Assembly: GCA_963965975.1 (NCBI GenBank)
Contig: OZ014418.1
Span: 5,220,775 to 5,284,774 of the forward strand
Origin: Xestospongia bergquistia
Taxonomy: Eukaryota; Porifera; Demospongiae; Haplosclerida; Petrosiidae
Direction of reading: 5' to 3'
Length of the DNA: 64,000 nt
Shown here piece by piece: positions 1 to 12,089 of this stretch. The position numbers were made by a program, and so were the translations under genes. Under the pieces are notes generated by a model. It made no database searches. It worked only from the letters and a program-made list of their open reading frames with translations, and had not been told where the DNA came from. Position 1 is the first letter of the stretch. Each line of letters opens with the position of its first letter.

Positions 1-262
1 TTTTTATTTTTTGCTATATTAAGATTTCAGTAAAAATACCAATTGTCCATTAGCTTTGAACAATTCAGTAGCTGCAAAAGGAATAATAGTTATGATATTA
101 TTGTGCCCATCGTCTGACCTATGGATCATAGGCAGTTATAAATCATGCAAAATAAATGTAATTAACATGCATATATTATACAGAGTATACATATAGCTAT
201 TAATGACAAAGTTAATTCGTAGAACCTATAATATTTATAATATTATTATCTTTTATTATTAG

Positions 263-412
263 CTTGCTGCTTGGACTGGATTTGGAGGTGTTTTCTTAAT
301 GTTTTTGATTGAACTGGTTATTTCTCTCATGGCATGTCTTATCAAGAGGAAGAAAGATACCTCATCCTCATATAATACCTTAAATGAGCTGAAAGATCCA
401 GTGGCCATTTAA
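263..412 (+). CDS. Last exon of an upstream tetraspan-family gene (partial, gene A0)
   Basis: This is a 49-codon terminal exon whose 5' exons lie before the window. It opens after an AG acceptor at 261-262 in phase 0, encodes the fourth membrane helix and a short cytoplasmic tail (KRKKDTSSSYNTL), and stops at 410-412. It is nearly identical to exon 4 of tetraspan A (4155-4295), differing by a few substitutions and three extra residues before the final PVAI. The preceding intron (1-262) also matches 3886-4154, and the following flank (413-640) matches 4296-4540. The two genes are therefore a head-to-tail tandem duplication. Confidence 0.75.
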   Translation, partial: LAAWTGFGGVFLMFLIELVISLMACLIKRKKDTSSSYNTLNELKDPVAI

Positions 413-1200
413 AACATATGCAATGCATAATCTACCATTTTTCATTGGTCTTATTTGTGTTAGGAACATTGTTATTTAACCATATTATAACCAACACCAC
501 TATATTGGTGATCTAATTTGTTAATCACAAATAACATTGCATAAGTTGTTGACTTTAGTTTTTATTAATATGTGTACTCTTGCATTTCGAAATATTTTGT
601 TTTGCGAATTAAACACTCACACTCTGCCGAGGGGCGTGGTCATTGACTTTTTATGCAATCTTCTTCAACCTGGTGGAGTGTATGACACGTCTCTCTTGCA
701 TAGCATGGCTGAGAGGAGTAAACGGGGCCAGTATATTCATCTCCGATCCCTAGTAGACTCATATTACTCCTCAACCCCAAATTCTTCCTCACCTTCACTG
801 GGACTGTCTTCATTTTCTTGAAAATCTGCAAACTCAATTTGAATTGCTTTGTAATCAAGCTTTGGCTGGTCAGTTTGTACACCAACATCTACCTGTTCAT
901 TAACCCATGGATTCCTTGTTAGACATCACATGCTATCATATGCTAACCTTTGCTAAAAGAACATCATTGCTTTTCTTATTATTGACATAGATCCTTTATG
1001 ACAAATATATACAATTATGAACCAATGCATATATAGAAAAATACTTTATATACCTTTTTATACCATCTATCTTCAAATAAATGTAGGTTTTTAGTTGCCT
1101 TGTACTATCTTCTTTATCCACACTGTTGGTTAGCAACGATTTAAAATCGAATTTTAAGGAAAATCATACCTTTCCTTACTCTTACTATCGAGTACTTTCT
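413..1200. other. Intergenic spacer between tandem tetraspan genes
   Basis: The first 230 bases are the duplicated 3' flank shared with 4296-4540, including the motif GGGGCGTGGTC near 631 (again near 4515). From 640 to 830 the base composition is less AT-rich and both strands are open for 80-90 codons. I recognise no protein there, and the codons lack any conserved motif. The rest, to 1200, shows nothing. Confidence 0.5.
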
Positions 1201-1363
1201 ACGTGCGCGGATTTATAACTTTAAAATTGCATTGTCATTACGCTCGAAACGTATCGATATGATTACGTCATCGAGCACTTTTGGCCGGCTGTACGGGAGT
1301 GCTCTCATTAAAAATTGCGCGCAGGAGGCGCCGATAGGAAATAGCAGTAGCACAGAGCTGAAG
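1201..1363 (+). promoter_or_regulatory. CpG-rich promoter / 5' UTR of tetraspan A with CRE-like site
   Basis: A short block rich in CG dinucleotides stands out against the AT-rich surroundings directly upstream of the chosen start codon. It contains TTACGTCA (about 1263-1270), a match to the CRE/ATF core, and several GCGC and CCGG motifs. An upstream in-frame ATG at 1259 could extend the protein by 35 residues, but the ATG at 1364 has a better context (A at -3, G at +4). Promoter function is inferred from composition and position only. Confidence 0.4.
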
Positions 1364-4295
1364 ATGGATAACGATCCACCACCCCCTTATTATGAACCGA
1401 GTACACAGCCTGGTCTTGAAGAAGAAAAACATGATGTTTACTATGATACTCAGAATACGATGATAAAGTCTGCTAAAGCTAAAAGAAGTACATTTGCTAC
1501 TGTTCTTAGTATGTTCATGGTGATCCCTTACTTTGGACTTCTCGTTTGTGGTCTCGTCTCATTGGGACTATTTGCATCAAAAGACAATGATATTCACAAA
1601 GGAACAGACTATGATGATTATGGCTATGGTTTTTGTATTTTATATTCTACTTATAAGTCTGACCGATTTCCAAAATTCCAGCTAAGTAAAGGGCAGAGTT
1701 GCAAGTTCTTTATCTATGGTCAAGCCTTTGTGTCATTGCTTGCTCTAGTCATGATCATACTCTCAGTTATTAAGATTGTATGGGGACGATGGTAAGTAAT
1801 ATGTCTTGTACAAGTATGATATAAAGCTATTTAACAAAATTAATATTGAAGGAAGATGTCCCCGAATTTCAAGCTATATAGAACAAAGGACATTTTAGTG
1901 GTAATAATGTCAGTACTTCTAGTTTTGTCTAGTCTGACATCATTTGAAAGTGAGACTTTTTATAGGGAAATTTGCCACTCACTATTTTCACCTGTCCAAT
2001 GAAATTGCCTTGTATACACAAATCATTATGGCACACAGCTGTCAAATACTGAGCTACTAGGAAAAATCTTGGTTCTAGACCTTTCATATGCACAATAAAA
2101 GGCATTGTTTGGCATATAAACAACAAAAATAGCAATGCAGAAAATGCATGCCATTTACTATTGTATTCAAAGAAATATTCATTTTTCATAAGAGGATTGT
2201 GGTAGCAGTATCTGGTGTTACCATATTTATTTTTATACCATGGGACAATTCCTTTAACTTTTAAATATGGTACTAGGAGTATGATTAGTCTACCAATAGC
2301 CTTACTGTGGGTCGAAGTTTGACCTGCTACAGGCCAATTAGGCTTACATTGAAGATATTGAGAAACGTTTGGTTTAGGGAAAGCACAAAGCTGTCTTTAC
2401 TAGCATATTAATAATATTCATAACTCACATATTGGCAATAGACATGCTAACACCTGCTGTATATTTGTCTAATTATACTTAAACTCCACATCCAATAATT
2501 TTATTTTAAGACTACAGAATACTAAATACTTTATAGGATAAATAGATATATTAGTATTGTGTGTGTGTACCAGCTACTGTTTACACTTTCTATACAGGTT
2601 ATCTTATGTTCTTATATTTGACTTTGTGGTTCTTGTATTGGGTATGATCCTTTCCATGGCTACAAGTATTACTGTCTCTGTTGGTCTGAGAGTGACTTGT
2701 TCTGCTTTTAAAGATTCGATTGATTCTCATAATCCTGAGTAGGTAGCAATTGTGATCATTTTTGTCTGTAGTAAATAGACTCATTTAGCACCAGGTATGT
2801 CTAACATGTTGCATATTCATAAAGCTGCATTCTCCAGGAATTTATGTGAGTGATCTAGTGTCATGTAGTCAGTGCAACCCCTCTACCCTCACTGGAATGC
2901 TAGCACATCCCACATTTGTGAGGGTGACAATATGCTGATGTTCAATGATATAGATTAAATAGAAACAAGAGTAATCTTATAATTATGGTCATGCATCAAT
3001 CAAGATTTTGACCCTAAAGACTGTGTCTAAAAAATTTTTGCATATACTAGGGTAGAAGTTATAAAGTACTAACTATCTCAAAGAAAATAGAATTATATGA
3101 TAATGAAGAAGTCAAATATGAAATTTTAGCCAGCATTGTTTAGTAATTTCTTGTAGCAATAATCATCAGTTATTTTAATGAGAAATATCGATTACATAAA
3201 GGCTTAAATTAAATGCCAAATGTATATTTAATATATTCATCACAAATGTCATAAAATGACATTTTAAACCTGTCTAATACAATTTTGAAGCATTATACTA
3301 TTTTATTCTCACTGCATGACATTAGTCATGAATTAAATTAAGATAACAATTAATGATTCTATTATTGTTTTTTTAGCTGTTCTCAGTATCATTTTGTAAA
3401 TAATGAAAATGATGTGTATTTCCAGAGTGTGATTCACCAATCCGAGGTATTTAGTGTCTTTATCTCAGTGTTCATACAATATAGTACAAGATACTTTAAA
3501 ATAGTTCTTGAATAAGACCTATATAGCTCTCTATCTTTATAGTTAGTCAACTCAATTGGAGAATTTGACTGAATTAAAAAACAAACCAAGAATGGATGTT
3601 GAAGCTGATGTATAGCTTGTATATATGTGTTAAACTTTCAGCTTTAACTGAAAAGCTTGTAGCTGTATGTAGCTATTTTCAAATGTAGTGCAATAGCATC
3701 ACAAAAAGTAACTGTTTATATAATAAAAGCTTTTACTGTAGAATATCTAATAATGCATTTGTAGTTGATTTCTACACATGAATACTGAATAACATTCATT
3801 TACATGATATACCAGTCTTGGTAATTGACCATGTTATCAAATAAATATGATAAAGTCTTCCATAATAATTATTTCACTATATTAAAATTCAGTAGAAACA
3901 ATGCCAAGTGCTCATTCATTCTTGTTCATTTTCACCATACAATAGCTTTGAACAATTCAGTAGCCACAAAAGTCAACTAATTGTTATAATACTATTGTTC
4001 ACCCAATCCATGCATCATAGCCACACAAAATAAATGTAATTAATGTAATTAACATGCATATATTGTACAGAATATACATATAGCTATTAATAACAAAGTT
4101 AATTCGTAGAACCTATAATATTTTCAATATTATATAATTATCTTATATTATTAGCTTGCTGGTTGGACTGGATTTGGAGGTGTTTTCTTAATGTTTTTGA
4201 TTGAACTGGGTATTTCTCTCATGGCATGTCTTATCAAGAGGAAGAAAGATACCTCATCCTCATATAATACCTTAAATGACCCAGTGGCCATTTAA
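1364..4295 (+). CDS. Four-helix (tetraspan) membrane protein A, complete four-exon gene
   Basis: Exons 1364-1791, 2598-2738, 3377-3446 and 4155-4295 join to 260 codons (259 aa); all junctions are GT-AG with phases 2, 2, 0. The N-terminal tail holds PPPPYY (residues 5-10), a PPxY-type WW-domain ligand. Helices lie near residues 46-71, 117-140, 145-173 and 218-239. The loop between helices 1 and 2 has conserved features CIL (91-93) and SCKFFIYGQA (112-121); Cys177 and Cys191 lie in the loop after helix 3. The minus-strand tetraspan genes B-E share the same exon number, phases and motifs (KNNDIKK, CIL, SxSICxFVIxGQA). It does not show the W-GLW-C-C signature of claudins or the CCG of tetraspanins, so I leave it as an unnamed four-helix family, probably at the plasma membrane. 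The start could instead be ATG 1259. Confidence 0.8.
1792..2597 (+). other. Intron 1 of tetraspan A
   Basis: Donor GTAAGT at 1792 and acceptor TATACAG ending at 2597 bound an 806-base AT-rich intron. I see no gene or repeat in it. The other introns of this gene, 2739-3376 (donor GTAGGT) and 3447-4154 (donor GTATTT), are likewise empty. Confidence 0.7.
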
Positions 4296-4560
4296 AACAT
4301 TCTATAATCTAGGATTTTTCATTAATCATATTTGTGTTAAGAATATTGTTATTTAGCCAACACCACTATATTGGTGATATAATTTGTTCATCACAAATAA
4401 TATTGCATAAGCTGCTGACTTTACTTTTTCTTCATTTGTACACTTTTGCTTTATAATTATTACCTTGTCGTGATTTAAGTATGATATGTCACGTGTAACA
4501 CCCACACTCTAATGAGGGGCGTGGTCATTTTTGATGAGCAGAACTGTTATCTATTAATTA
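4296..4560. other. Short spacer, duplicated 3' flank of tetraspan A
   Basis: This spacer matches 413-640 (shared GGGGCGTGGTC motif) and runs directly to the ATG of the methyltransferase. The methyltransferase promoter therefore lies in, or is derived from, the duplicated 3' flank of the tetraspan gene. Confidence 0.5.
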
Positions 4561-7500
4561 ATGATGGATAAGCGAGCAGTTGCTGTTTGTGGGGCTATAG
4601 CTGGTGGACTGATTGGTGCTGGATATATTCTGTGGCATATAACGAAAGGTCGTCATCATTCTCACCACCACAGACATGGCCCTGACTTTAACACTGAAAA
4701 TGCTGTTGATATGTGGATTGGTTCTCAATATGGTAAAGAGTCGGAGTTCTTTGATTTCTCGTTTTCACCAAAAGAAGCTATTGATTATTCAATGAAAGTT
4801 GTTGAACTATGCTGTAAACACAAAAAGGTCAGAATCTAGTCTAGTGTTGCTGTCTGCTTCTCACTTCATAAATTAGGAAACACTGCAAGACTAGCATGTC
4901 TATGTCATTGTGTTAGATCCTATTCCTTTATTGATATTTGATATTTATAATGAACAGAGGGTCTATGCAAATAGTCTATATGTTAACATCACTAACTTGT
5001 TCTTTTCATATAAATCACTATACAATGTCCAGTCAATACAAATGACAAAATAACACTGTTCACATACAACCTATCATTGCTTATTTACATAATGGCATTT
5101 GTCATTTCTTGTACTTTCCCATTACTCTAATTATAAGCCCTTGCATTCCTTACATAGTATCAACACTTTATGGTTTTCTGGCCAAATTCTTTAATAGTAT
5201 TATTAATATAGTCAAATAAAGTCCTAGAGTTGGTATGTTGTTTTGTTGTTATTTCTTTAATGTTCAACATATTGTTATAGTTATGTGTGTGCATGTCATT
5301 GGATTTACAAAAATGTCAAATTCCTTATCGTGAAATTTGACACATTTTATGATTAATGAATTTCTGAAGGTGCATTTATTAGCTAATTCATAATCTCCTT
5401 TATATAATTATTTTCACTGCAAAGAATGACTACTGAATTTTATCTTTGTCTCATAGGAAGGTGTTCTCTCACGAGCTCTTGATCTAGGTTGTTCTACTGG
5501 GAGGATGACATTTGAGTTGGCTGCCTATTATGATAAAGTGATTGGTATTGATGTCTCTGAAATTGGTATAAAGAAGGCAAACCAACTTAAGAAGGATGGT
5601 CAGATCTCATACCGTATGTTAGTTGAGGGAGAAATCAAAACAGAGCATGAGGCCATAGTTAATCCTGATATTGTAAGTTGAAAAGCAAATTATAAAATAT
5701 TATTTAGTATCATTTTGTGTTGACTCTTGTTCTAGACTACTAGTTTTGAGGACATGCAGGAATGTTCTCAAGAGCTATAGTCATATTAACGAGTTTATAA
5801 TTATAAAAATTGTCCTAAGATTATTTTGATGATACTGTTGTTGCTATATGGAACTATGCTAAGTTTTATAACTGAAGAATTAGCAGAGGTATGAAACTGC
5901 TCAAAGATATTTCCTTGAGTTACAAAACTCAGAAGCTTTGATCAGTCATGCCCACTTGAATGAGCTTGTAGTAAAACTAATGATATTCACTGGTTGCTAT
6001 TAGTTACTGTGTGTGAGTTAATTACATTTGTTGCTCTTGAAAGATGTATTCAACAATAGTGTGAAATGGACATATCCATATCCATATATATATATATACA
6101 GAGTCTTTATAGACATTGTCCAAAACAATTTTAGGATTGGCTGGCACATGCAACATGCCAAGTAGAAAAAACAGTTATAGAATACTAGAAGATATAACGT
6201 TCCATACAACAATGTTACATATAACAATAAATGAACAAAATTATAATTGAAAAATCCTATAATTGTTTTGGAAGAAACTAACTTCACAACAAAGCGCTAA
6301 CTAAAGCTAAAAGGATCAAATAATTATCAACAGTGTTTGTGGAAGTCTATAGCTATAGAATTCTAGAAAAATATAAACAAAGAAGCTTTGAGCATTGTTA
6401 GTCACACCTATCATCATAGTGCTTGTGGTAAGTGTTAATATAATACATTGGTTGCTATATTGGTAAAGGATGTGGTTTAATTTTATTTGTCCTTTGATGT
6501 ATCAACAATATATTAAAATAATGAAAATAAACTTAACTAGTTACATATATGTGGTCCAAAACAATTATAGGACTGCTAGCAGTTTTGTGTACCATTTAAT
6601 TTAAAATATATTATAATTAAGAGTATGTTACTTCCGATTTGAAAAAAAGTTATAGTAGTATGTTAAAATTTAATAGAAACTGTTATGTGTGTCACTAATA
6701 TTGATTGACTTATAGTTATTACTGAAGCACTATTTCAGAAGAGATTAAAATTGAGCACCGCAATTAGACAAAGCAATAATTTGTTTTAACACCAAGAATG
6801 TACAAAATCTTTTAATTGTATTATATATCTATATTTTAATTTTTAAATTTGAGTTATTCTCTCTATTACTTTTCAATTTTAGGACAGAAGTCGTGTTGAT
6901 TTTCAAGTTGGAAATGCATGTGCACTACCAAATGATCTTGGGCAATTTGGATTGATTGTTTTAGTCAACAGTCTTCATCATTTTCCTGACCCATTGCTCT
7001 TCCTAACAAACGCAAAGGATCTTATAGTCCCTGATGGCATAATGGTTATAGTTGACTTGTATTACTGGCACGATATGCTTGACCTACCCAAGGTTTGCTC
7101 ACAACAAAGTCTATATACGCACATGTACACACATTTACATTAGAGTCGCTTACATTTTATCATTCTATTCCACTTGTTATATATGGCCGTTGAAAGCAAT
7201 GAATAATTGTTTAAACTTTGTGGCATCTATAATAAATATCAGTATGCTTATTAAGTTCTGTTGTATGTAATAATTGAAACCAACCAATAAAATATAACCA
7301 TATACTTTAATTGAAAGTTTTTACTATAAGATTATAGCACTTGCAAAACAACTATATGACAATTATAATTAGTGGTTTGATTATATATGACCTATAGTAT
7401 GTGGTTATGTTTGTACTCATGTTATGTGTTTATATTATGTACTTATATATTGACTAAGATGAAGCCTATGTTATTATATAAGCAGATGACAGCCTGAGGA

Positions 7501-8511
7501 GGAAGACTATATTTACTTAGACCCTACCTAATCAACTTATTTGTCACAACCATATCTGATAGTTCATCACATCAAACGGTTTTCCTAATGAATTATTAAT
7601 ATAGGTTATACCTACACATAACTAACATTGTACATACCATGACATTGTGTAGCCAAATGACTATTTTTCTGAATAAGGAAATACTCTATTGCCATGCATT
7701 AGACTCCTACTTGCTTAATGCAAGAAAGGATGTTTGATGACTTCAGTTCAATTCCTTGGATTTGAGCCACTTTTTTGGCTCACTGATGAGAATACTCCTA
7801 AGGTATGATGTTGCAAATGTCACCATCAAAATGGAGAACAAAGTGTGGATAGCTAGACTTGAATTCTTTTGAAAAGTAATCAATTTTTAACACTTGGAAT
7901 TAGCAAAGCAACTGCTAGTTAAGAGAAAGGTGTTTGTGAGTTTTTAGAAGGTAGAGACATCTTTATTACATTTTGTTTTGTTTTGATGCTAAAGCATTAT
8001 TTTATAATATTCTTTGAAACTAAGTTAGACTGCAGGTCCTTAGTGCATAACTTGTAATCATGACTAGCTATGTTTTTGTTCCTTGTAAAATAACATCTTT
8101 CACTGCATCATCATAGTTAAGTCCAAGGAATTAGACTGAAGTTACCAGATGCACCTTCTTTCATTAAGCAAGTGGTCATATGAAGATGATATTATACACT
8201 CTACTAAGTCTCAGATCAGAGCCTTATTGCTTTACTATATTACCTCAAGCAATCTATGGATTACTTGATAATATTATCTTCATAATTATACAATACATGT
8301 ATATATTATATTGTATTTATTATAGGATCGTTGGATATCAGGTTATACAAAGGAGAATGGAGACCAAGTACGTGGATTGGATGGATTGAAGCAAGTGCTA
8401 CAAGACAACTTTGAATTATTGGAAGTATCTGAGATTCAACAATTAGTCAAATGGCAAACAAGGGCATATATGCTAGTTTTCTCTGAAGCTACTGTATGGA
8501 AGAGAAAGTGA
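4561..8511 (+). CDS. Membrane-anchored OvoA-type (4-mercaptohistidine N1-) methyltransferase-like protein
   Basis: Exons 4561-4827, 5457-5672, 6883-7092 and 8326-8511 join in phase 0 to 293 codons (292 aa). All introns are GT-AG. Residues 7-26 form a hydrophobic helix, followed by a His-rich stretch (about 30-39). From about residue 47 the protein follows the C-terminal methyltransferase module of ovothiol synthase OvoA: SAM motif ALDLGCSTGR (96-105), acidic Asp121 after strand 2, DRSRVDFQVGNACALPNDLG (162-181), a VNSLHHFPDP segment, and a C-terminus ending in ATVWKRK. In OvoA this module methylates the imidazole N of 4-mercaptohistidine with S-adenosylmethionine. The usual GDA before the adenine pocket reads GNA (Asn172). 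There is no sulfoxide synthase half, so the substrate may differ. Family assignment is from recalled consensus; activity is inference. Confidence 0.82.
5673..6882 (+). other. Methyltransferase intron 2 with a diverged internal duplication
   Basis: Two stretches, roughly 5930-6160 and 6370-6580, share the same order of short words (AGAAGCTTTGA, CATTGGTTGCTAT or CACTGGTTGCTAT, ATGTATCAACAATA or ATGTATTCAACAATA, GGTCCAAAACAAT or TGTCCAAAACAAT). They look like an old tandem duplication of about 430 bases. No coding potential seen. Confidence 0.4.
7093..8325 (+). other. Methyltransferase intron 3
   Basis: Donor GTTTGC at 7093 and acceptor TATAG ending at 8325. Small open frames inside it carry no recognisable motif. 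I found no exon whose inclusion would improve the match to the methyltransferase family. Confidence 0.6.
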
Positions 8512-10519
8512 TAGTATATAGTATTGAAGTAGATAATGTAACAGAGTATAAATTATAAAATTTTAATTATTCTCTGTTGGGTTAATCAAACTTTCTGGTC
8601 ATGTAATAGAATTATTTTTCTTTTGTTCAATTAGTAATAATGGAAATGATTATTTTGCATTAGAGAACTTTTTTGTATTGGACAGAGCAGACACTCATTT
8701 TAATATAAAATTAATATATTATGTAAAAGTGTACGTAATTTTAGTAGTGACAAAAGCCTTGTTGGGTTACTCAATAGATGTACTTTCCATTCCAAGAAAA
8801 CCATCCTGATCGACAACCAAGAATAATTACAGCAAATTTTTGTTACAATGGTGGAATATCTTAATCACTCTAAAAAATTTTAAAAAGTTAAATGTACTTA
8901 AACATTTCAGTTGTTGACACTCAGTTATCTATTTTTTCATACTTGTTGTCTTTCTTACTTATGAAAAATAAACCAATTGAAACAGCAATGGAACTGATGA
9001 GTAGAAAACGCTCCATCCAAAGAACATCTTAAGGAACAATTAGATGTAGAGATGGTTGGATCTCAGTTTACTAAAACACAGTTAACACTGAGATAAAGCC
9101 AATCTACTATACTTTGCACATTTCCTTAATTCATTTATTATTTTTCTATACTTGTTTGCAGTCTTTAGAGGAGATGCATATGGAGATGAAAGTGGAGCCC
9201 TTGACATTAATGAATCGTATATGTTGTTAGGTATATTGTGTACATTTAATGGCTGTATTATATTACACACCTACAAAAAGTAAAATAATTTATAAAAATG
9301 GCTCTCCATTCTAATACTATTATAATTTTAATTTCTTTTTATACTCTTAGTCACAGATAATATTTTCAGGCTAATTATTTATTGCCTGTACTATGTTTAG
9401 TGAAATTTAGTGACTATGCTGTAACATAAGCTAAAATTTTATATGCTAAAATTAACTTCACAATTATAATTGAATAAAATGGTTGGAACACAGAAAAATT
9501 AATACATGCTAAGTTACTAACCCCAAATTGCTTTAAAAATCTAGAGGATGCAAGTAATAGTCAGCTTGAGGTACATGGTACTGAAAAATCTATATCTTAT
9601 CTTATTGAATTGAACACTATTGCATCAAGAGAGCTATTAAACAATTGGTATTTGCATATAGCAGCTATTCAGTCAAGATACTTGAAATTCAGTTTAGAAA
9701 GGATTTTCTAAAGAATAAATATTTTCACCAAACTTTACAATGAATCAAAACATTTTCACTATGAACTTGATTGCAAAATTAATGTGCATTGACCCATTTC
9801 CACTTTGATAAACTAAATTGAAATTGAGATTAATTGACCCATAACAATTGACAAATGAGAATTAACCAAAAATAAACAATGAATGCATTATAAACATTGA
9901 GTAATTAATGGAAATCAAGCATTGCAAATACAAATTCCATAGCAAAAATGCTGTAGTATATAGCTGTAAATAATTTCTTTTATTTCACATAAATGTCAAC
10001 AGATCGAAGGCTACATACTTCTAGTTGTGATAATAAGATCTATATTACTATCTTTAGACAAGATTTGTTTTCACTCTATTGAGTGACAAACTATATTCAT
10101 ATAGGCTAGACATTGGGTTGAAGGTTATAGAGCACAAGGGCAAAGCTTAAGTGGTCTATTTCCAGTAAAAACCTCCAGCCATTGTCTAATTAAGTTACTT
10201 CAAGCAACAAAATCAACCCAACCCAAGTGACCCCAGTCATACCTCAATTCCAACTCAACTGTAATGACTCAGCAGAATTCTAGCCCTTTAATTAATTATT
10301 CGCTGTAATTGTCATTAACATCAAAGGGAATTGTACATAAATTGTCTAACTACCAATAGAGCCTTATCTTTTTGGTTAACATCAAAGATAATTTTTGGTC
10401 TTGCATTGTGGTATGGCTGGGAAGGTTGGGTTGGCCTTCTGGCTCAAAATTCTCTAGACAATGGGTTAGAAGTTTCTATAGTTTTTATATGACAATTACA
10501 TTGTATAATTAAAACCTTA
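8512..10519. other. Intergenic region without a supported gene
   Basis: AT-rich, only short open frames. On the minus strand near 8930-9040 a hydrophobic stretch beginning FFGWSVFYSS vaguely recalls the fourth exon of the tetraspan family, and would suit the broken exon 1 at 10520-10837. The match is weak. Nothing else seen. Confidence 0.45.
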
Positions 10520-10837
10520 AGCTTCTCACTCCAGGAAATAGTCATTAATGAAGCAAGTATCAGAAAAGATATGCAGCTTGCCCCCAAATAACAAATTGAC
10601 ATGCAGATACTGTTGGAACTAAATACTTCATTATCACTGCTTACAAATTAGAGGATACAATAGTGATCAGAAAATGGGCTTTTTAGTGAATTTCTTGATG
10701 TCATTATTCTTCTCTGCAAATATTCTAAGAGATACAAGAGCAAAGGACAGAGCAACAAGAAATATATAACATTTCACTTTTAAGGGAACAACAGTGGTAG
10801 TCTTCCCAGTTGGTACTGGAATCTTCACAGTCTTCAT
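10520..10837 (-). pseudogene. Broken first exon of a tetraspan-family gene
   Basis: From ATG 10837 (minus) the frame reads MKTVKIPVPTGKTTT, a first membrane helix, and AEKNNDIKKF, matching exon 1 of tetraspans B-E. It is open only to 10667. Beyond that the nucleotide sequence still resembles the family (YCILL region, SNSIC, SDT), but is frameshifted and has substitutions. No clear exon 2-4 follows in the correct place. It is a decayed paralogue. Confidence 0.7.
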
Positions 10838-10999
10838 TTTATTGATTTGGTTGAGATCACTAACAACAAAAGGCTGCTGATAACTAAATGAATAACGACA
10901 TAATTTTGCAATCTGCAAGGAACTATATTCTAAAATAACCAATTTATTTCCTCAATGAGAATTTTGAATTTAGACATTGGAATTTTCCATTTCTAATTT

Positions 11000-11395
11000 T
11001 TCCAATTCGAACGCACGGAGAAAATTGGAAAGTATGTCCTCCATTGGTTTTTGGTCTCATAAAGACGCCTTTGCGTGGCGTGACTTTTCCAATTTAGCTC
11101 GTATGGTGTTAGCAGAATAAAATACATAGCATACATAGTTTACAGATGGTGCTTCATAATACACAACCAAAATCAGGAACCCAGGAAACATTTTGCTGAT
11201 GCTCGATTCTAAGAGCTCCGCGTTGTACTGACTGCGCATGCATCATAGTATATGATACTTGACAGATGGAGCTTCATACTCTCCAGCTTATTCCTACCCT
11301 GAGTTATAACAGATTTAAGTGTAAAACTCAACCTAGAGTATAGGTTAAGGAGATACAACACATAGCTCTGATGACTAATGGAGAAAGCAAGATGA
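11000..11395 (+). repeat. Dispersed repeat R1, partial diverged copy
   Basis: Carries the R1 landmarks GCATACATAGTTTACAGATG, TTCATAATACACAACC, TGCGCATGCATCATAGTATA and CCTGAGTTATAACAGATTTA. These recur in the same order at 28248-28700 and 39366-39800, and reversed at 55406-55985 and 62976-63560. The middle part of the repeat is missing here. It abuts the retrotransposon. Confidence 0.6.
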
Positions 11396-11436
11396 CTTTG
11401 AATTATTGGAAAAGCAGAGCCCTACTCCCATCCATT

Positions 11437-12041
11437 ATCTCATCATCATGTCTACCTAGAATGTCCTGTTCTTTGAGCATACTTTCAGTGTCATCGATTA
11501 GATCTATGAGTGCATAGTGATGAAGCTTGAAGTCATAGTCTAGACTCTCCAGTTTCTGTGACATCTGTCGCGCAAGATCAAGGGTGGCGGGCTGATCAGT
11601 TTTGCTCTCCAAATCCTTCAGACGAGTGAAAAGTCAAGTTATCGACGCATGAACGACACCTCGTCTCTTCCTAAGTGTAGTAGGATCTTTAGCCATTTTT
11701 TTTTCAACGAGGTGAAAATGGGAATCAAAAATGGAGGTGCTAAGAGAGCATGTGGTCGAGTACGAAAGGATGAATACGATGGAGATAGCTGAGTTTTGAG
11801 AGAGAACCATCAAACTATTGATGTTCTTGCTAGAATCCGGTTCGGTTGACCAAATATGTTGAGTTCTCTCCCGGATTGAATGAGACACAAAAATTGACAT
11901 TCAACGAGAACTCTCTTTTCAAAAAGTGTGTGTTTCCAGTTACACGAGATCAATTAATTAAGAAAATGATAATTAGTATAAATGATGGTCAAACAGGAAG
12001 TGAATGATAATACATAAATAAACTATAATGAACATTAACAT
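11437..12041 (-). repeat. Left long repeat of the BEL/Pao element (LTR plus gag start)
   Basis: About 605 bases, roughly 90% alike to 17164-17771. It contains the LTR/leader and, at lower coordinates, a gag N-terminus (MAKDPTTLRKR then SKTDQPATLDLARQM). Because it includes gag coding sequence beyond the LTR, it looks like the 5' end of a second, truncated element that shares its LTR with the main one. The exact LTR 3' end is not fixed. Confidence 0.6.
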
Positions 12042-12089
12042 ACCGCCGGCCAAGACCTGATGGTCTTTAACAACAATAAAGAGTCATAA

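Noticed and set aside
537..821. 94-codon open frame downstream of A0
   Set aside because: It lies in the duplicated 3' flank and a low-AT stretch; no recognisable motif, no splice context, and the homologous part at 4.4 kb is not open.
640..888. 82-codon minus-strand frame (IGDEYTGPVYSS...)
   Set aside because: Somewhat protein-like composition, but no family recognised and no copy elsewhere to compare; not enough to call a gene.
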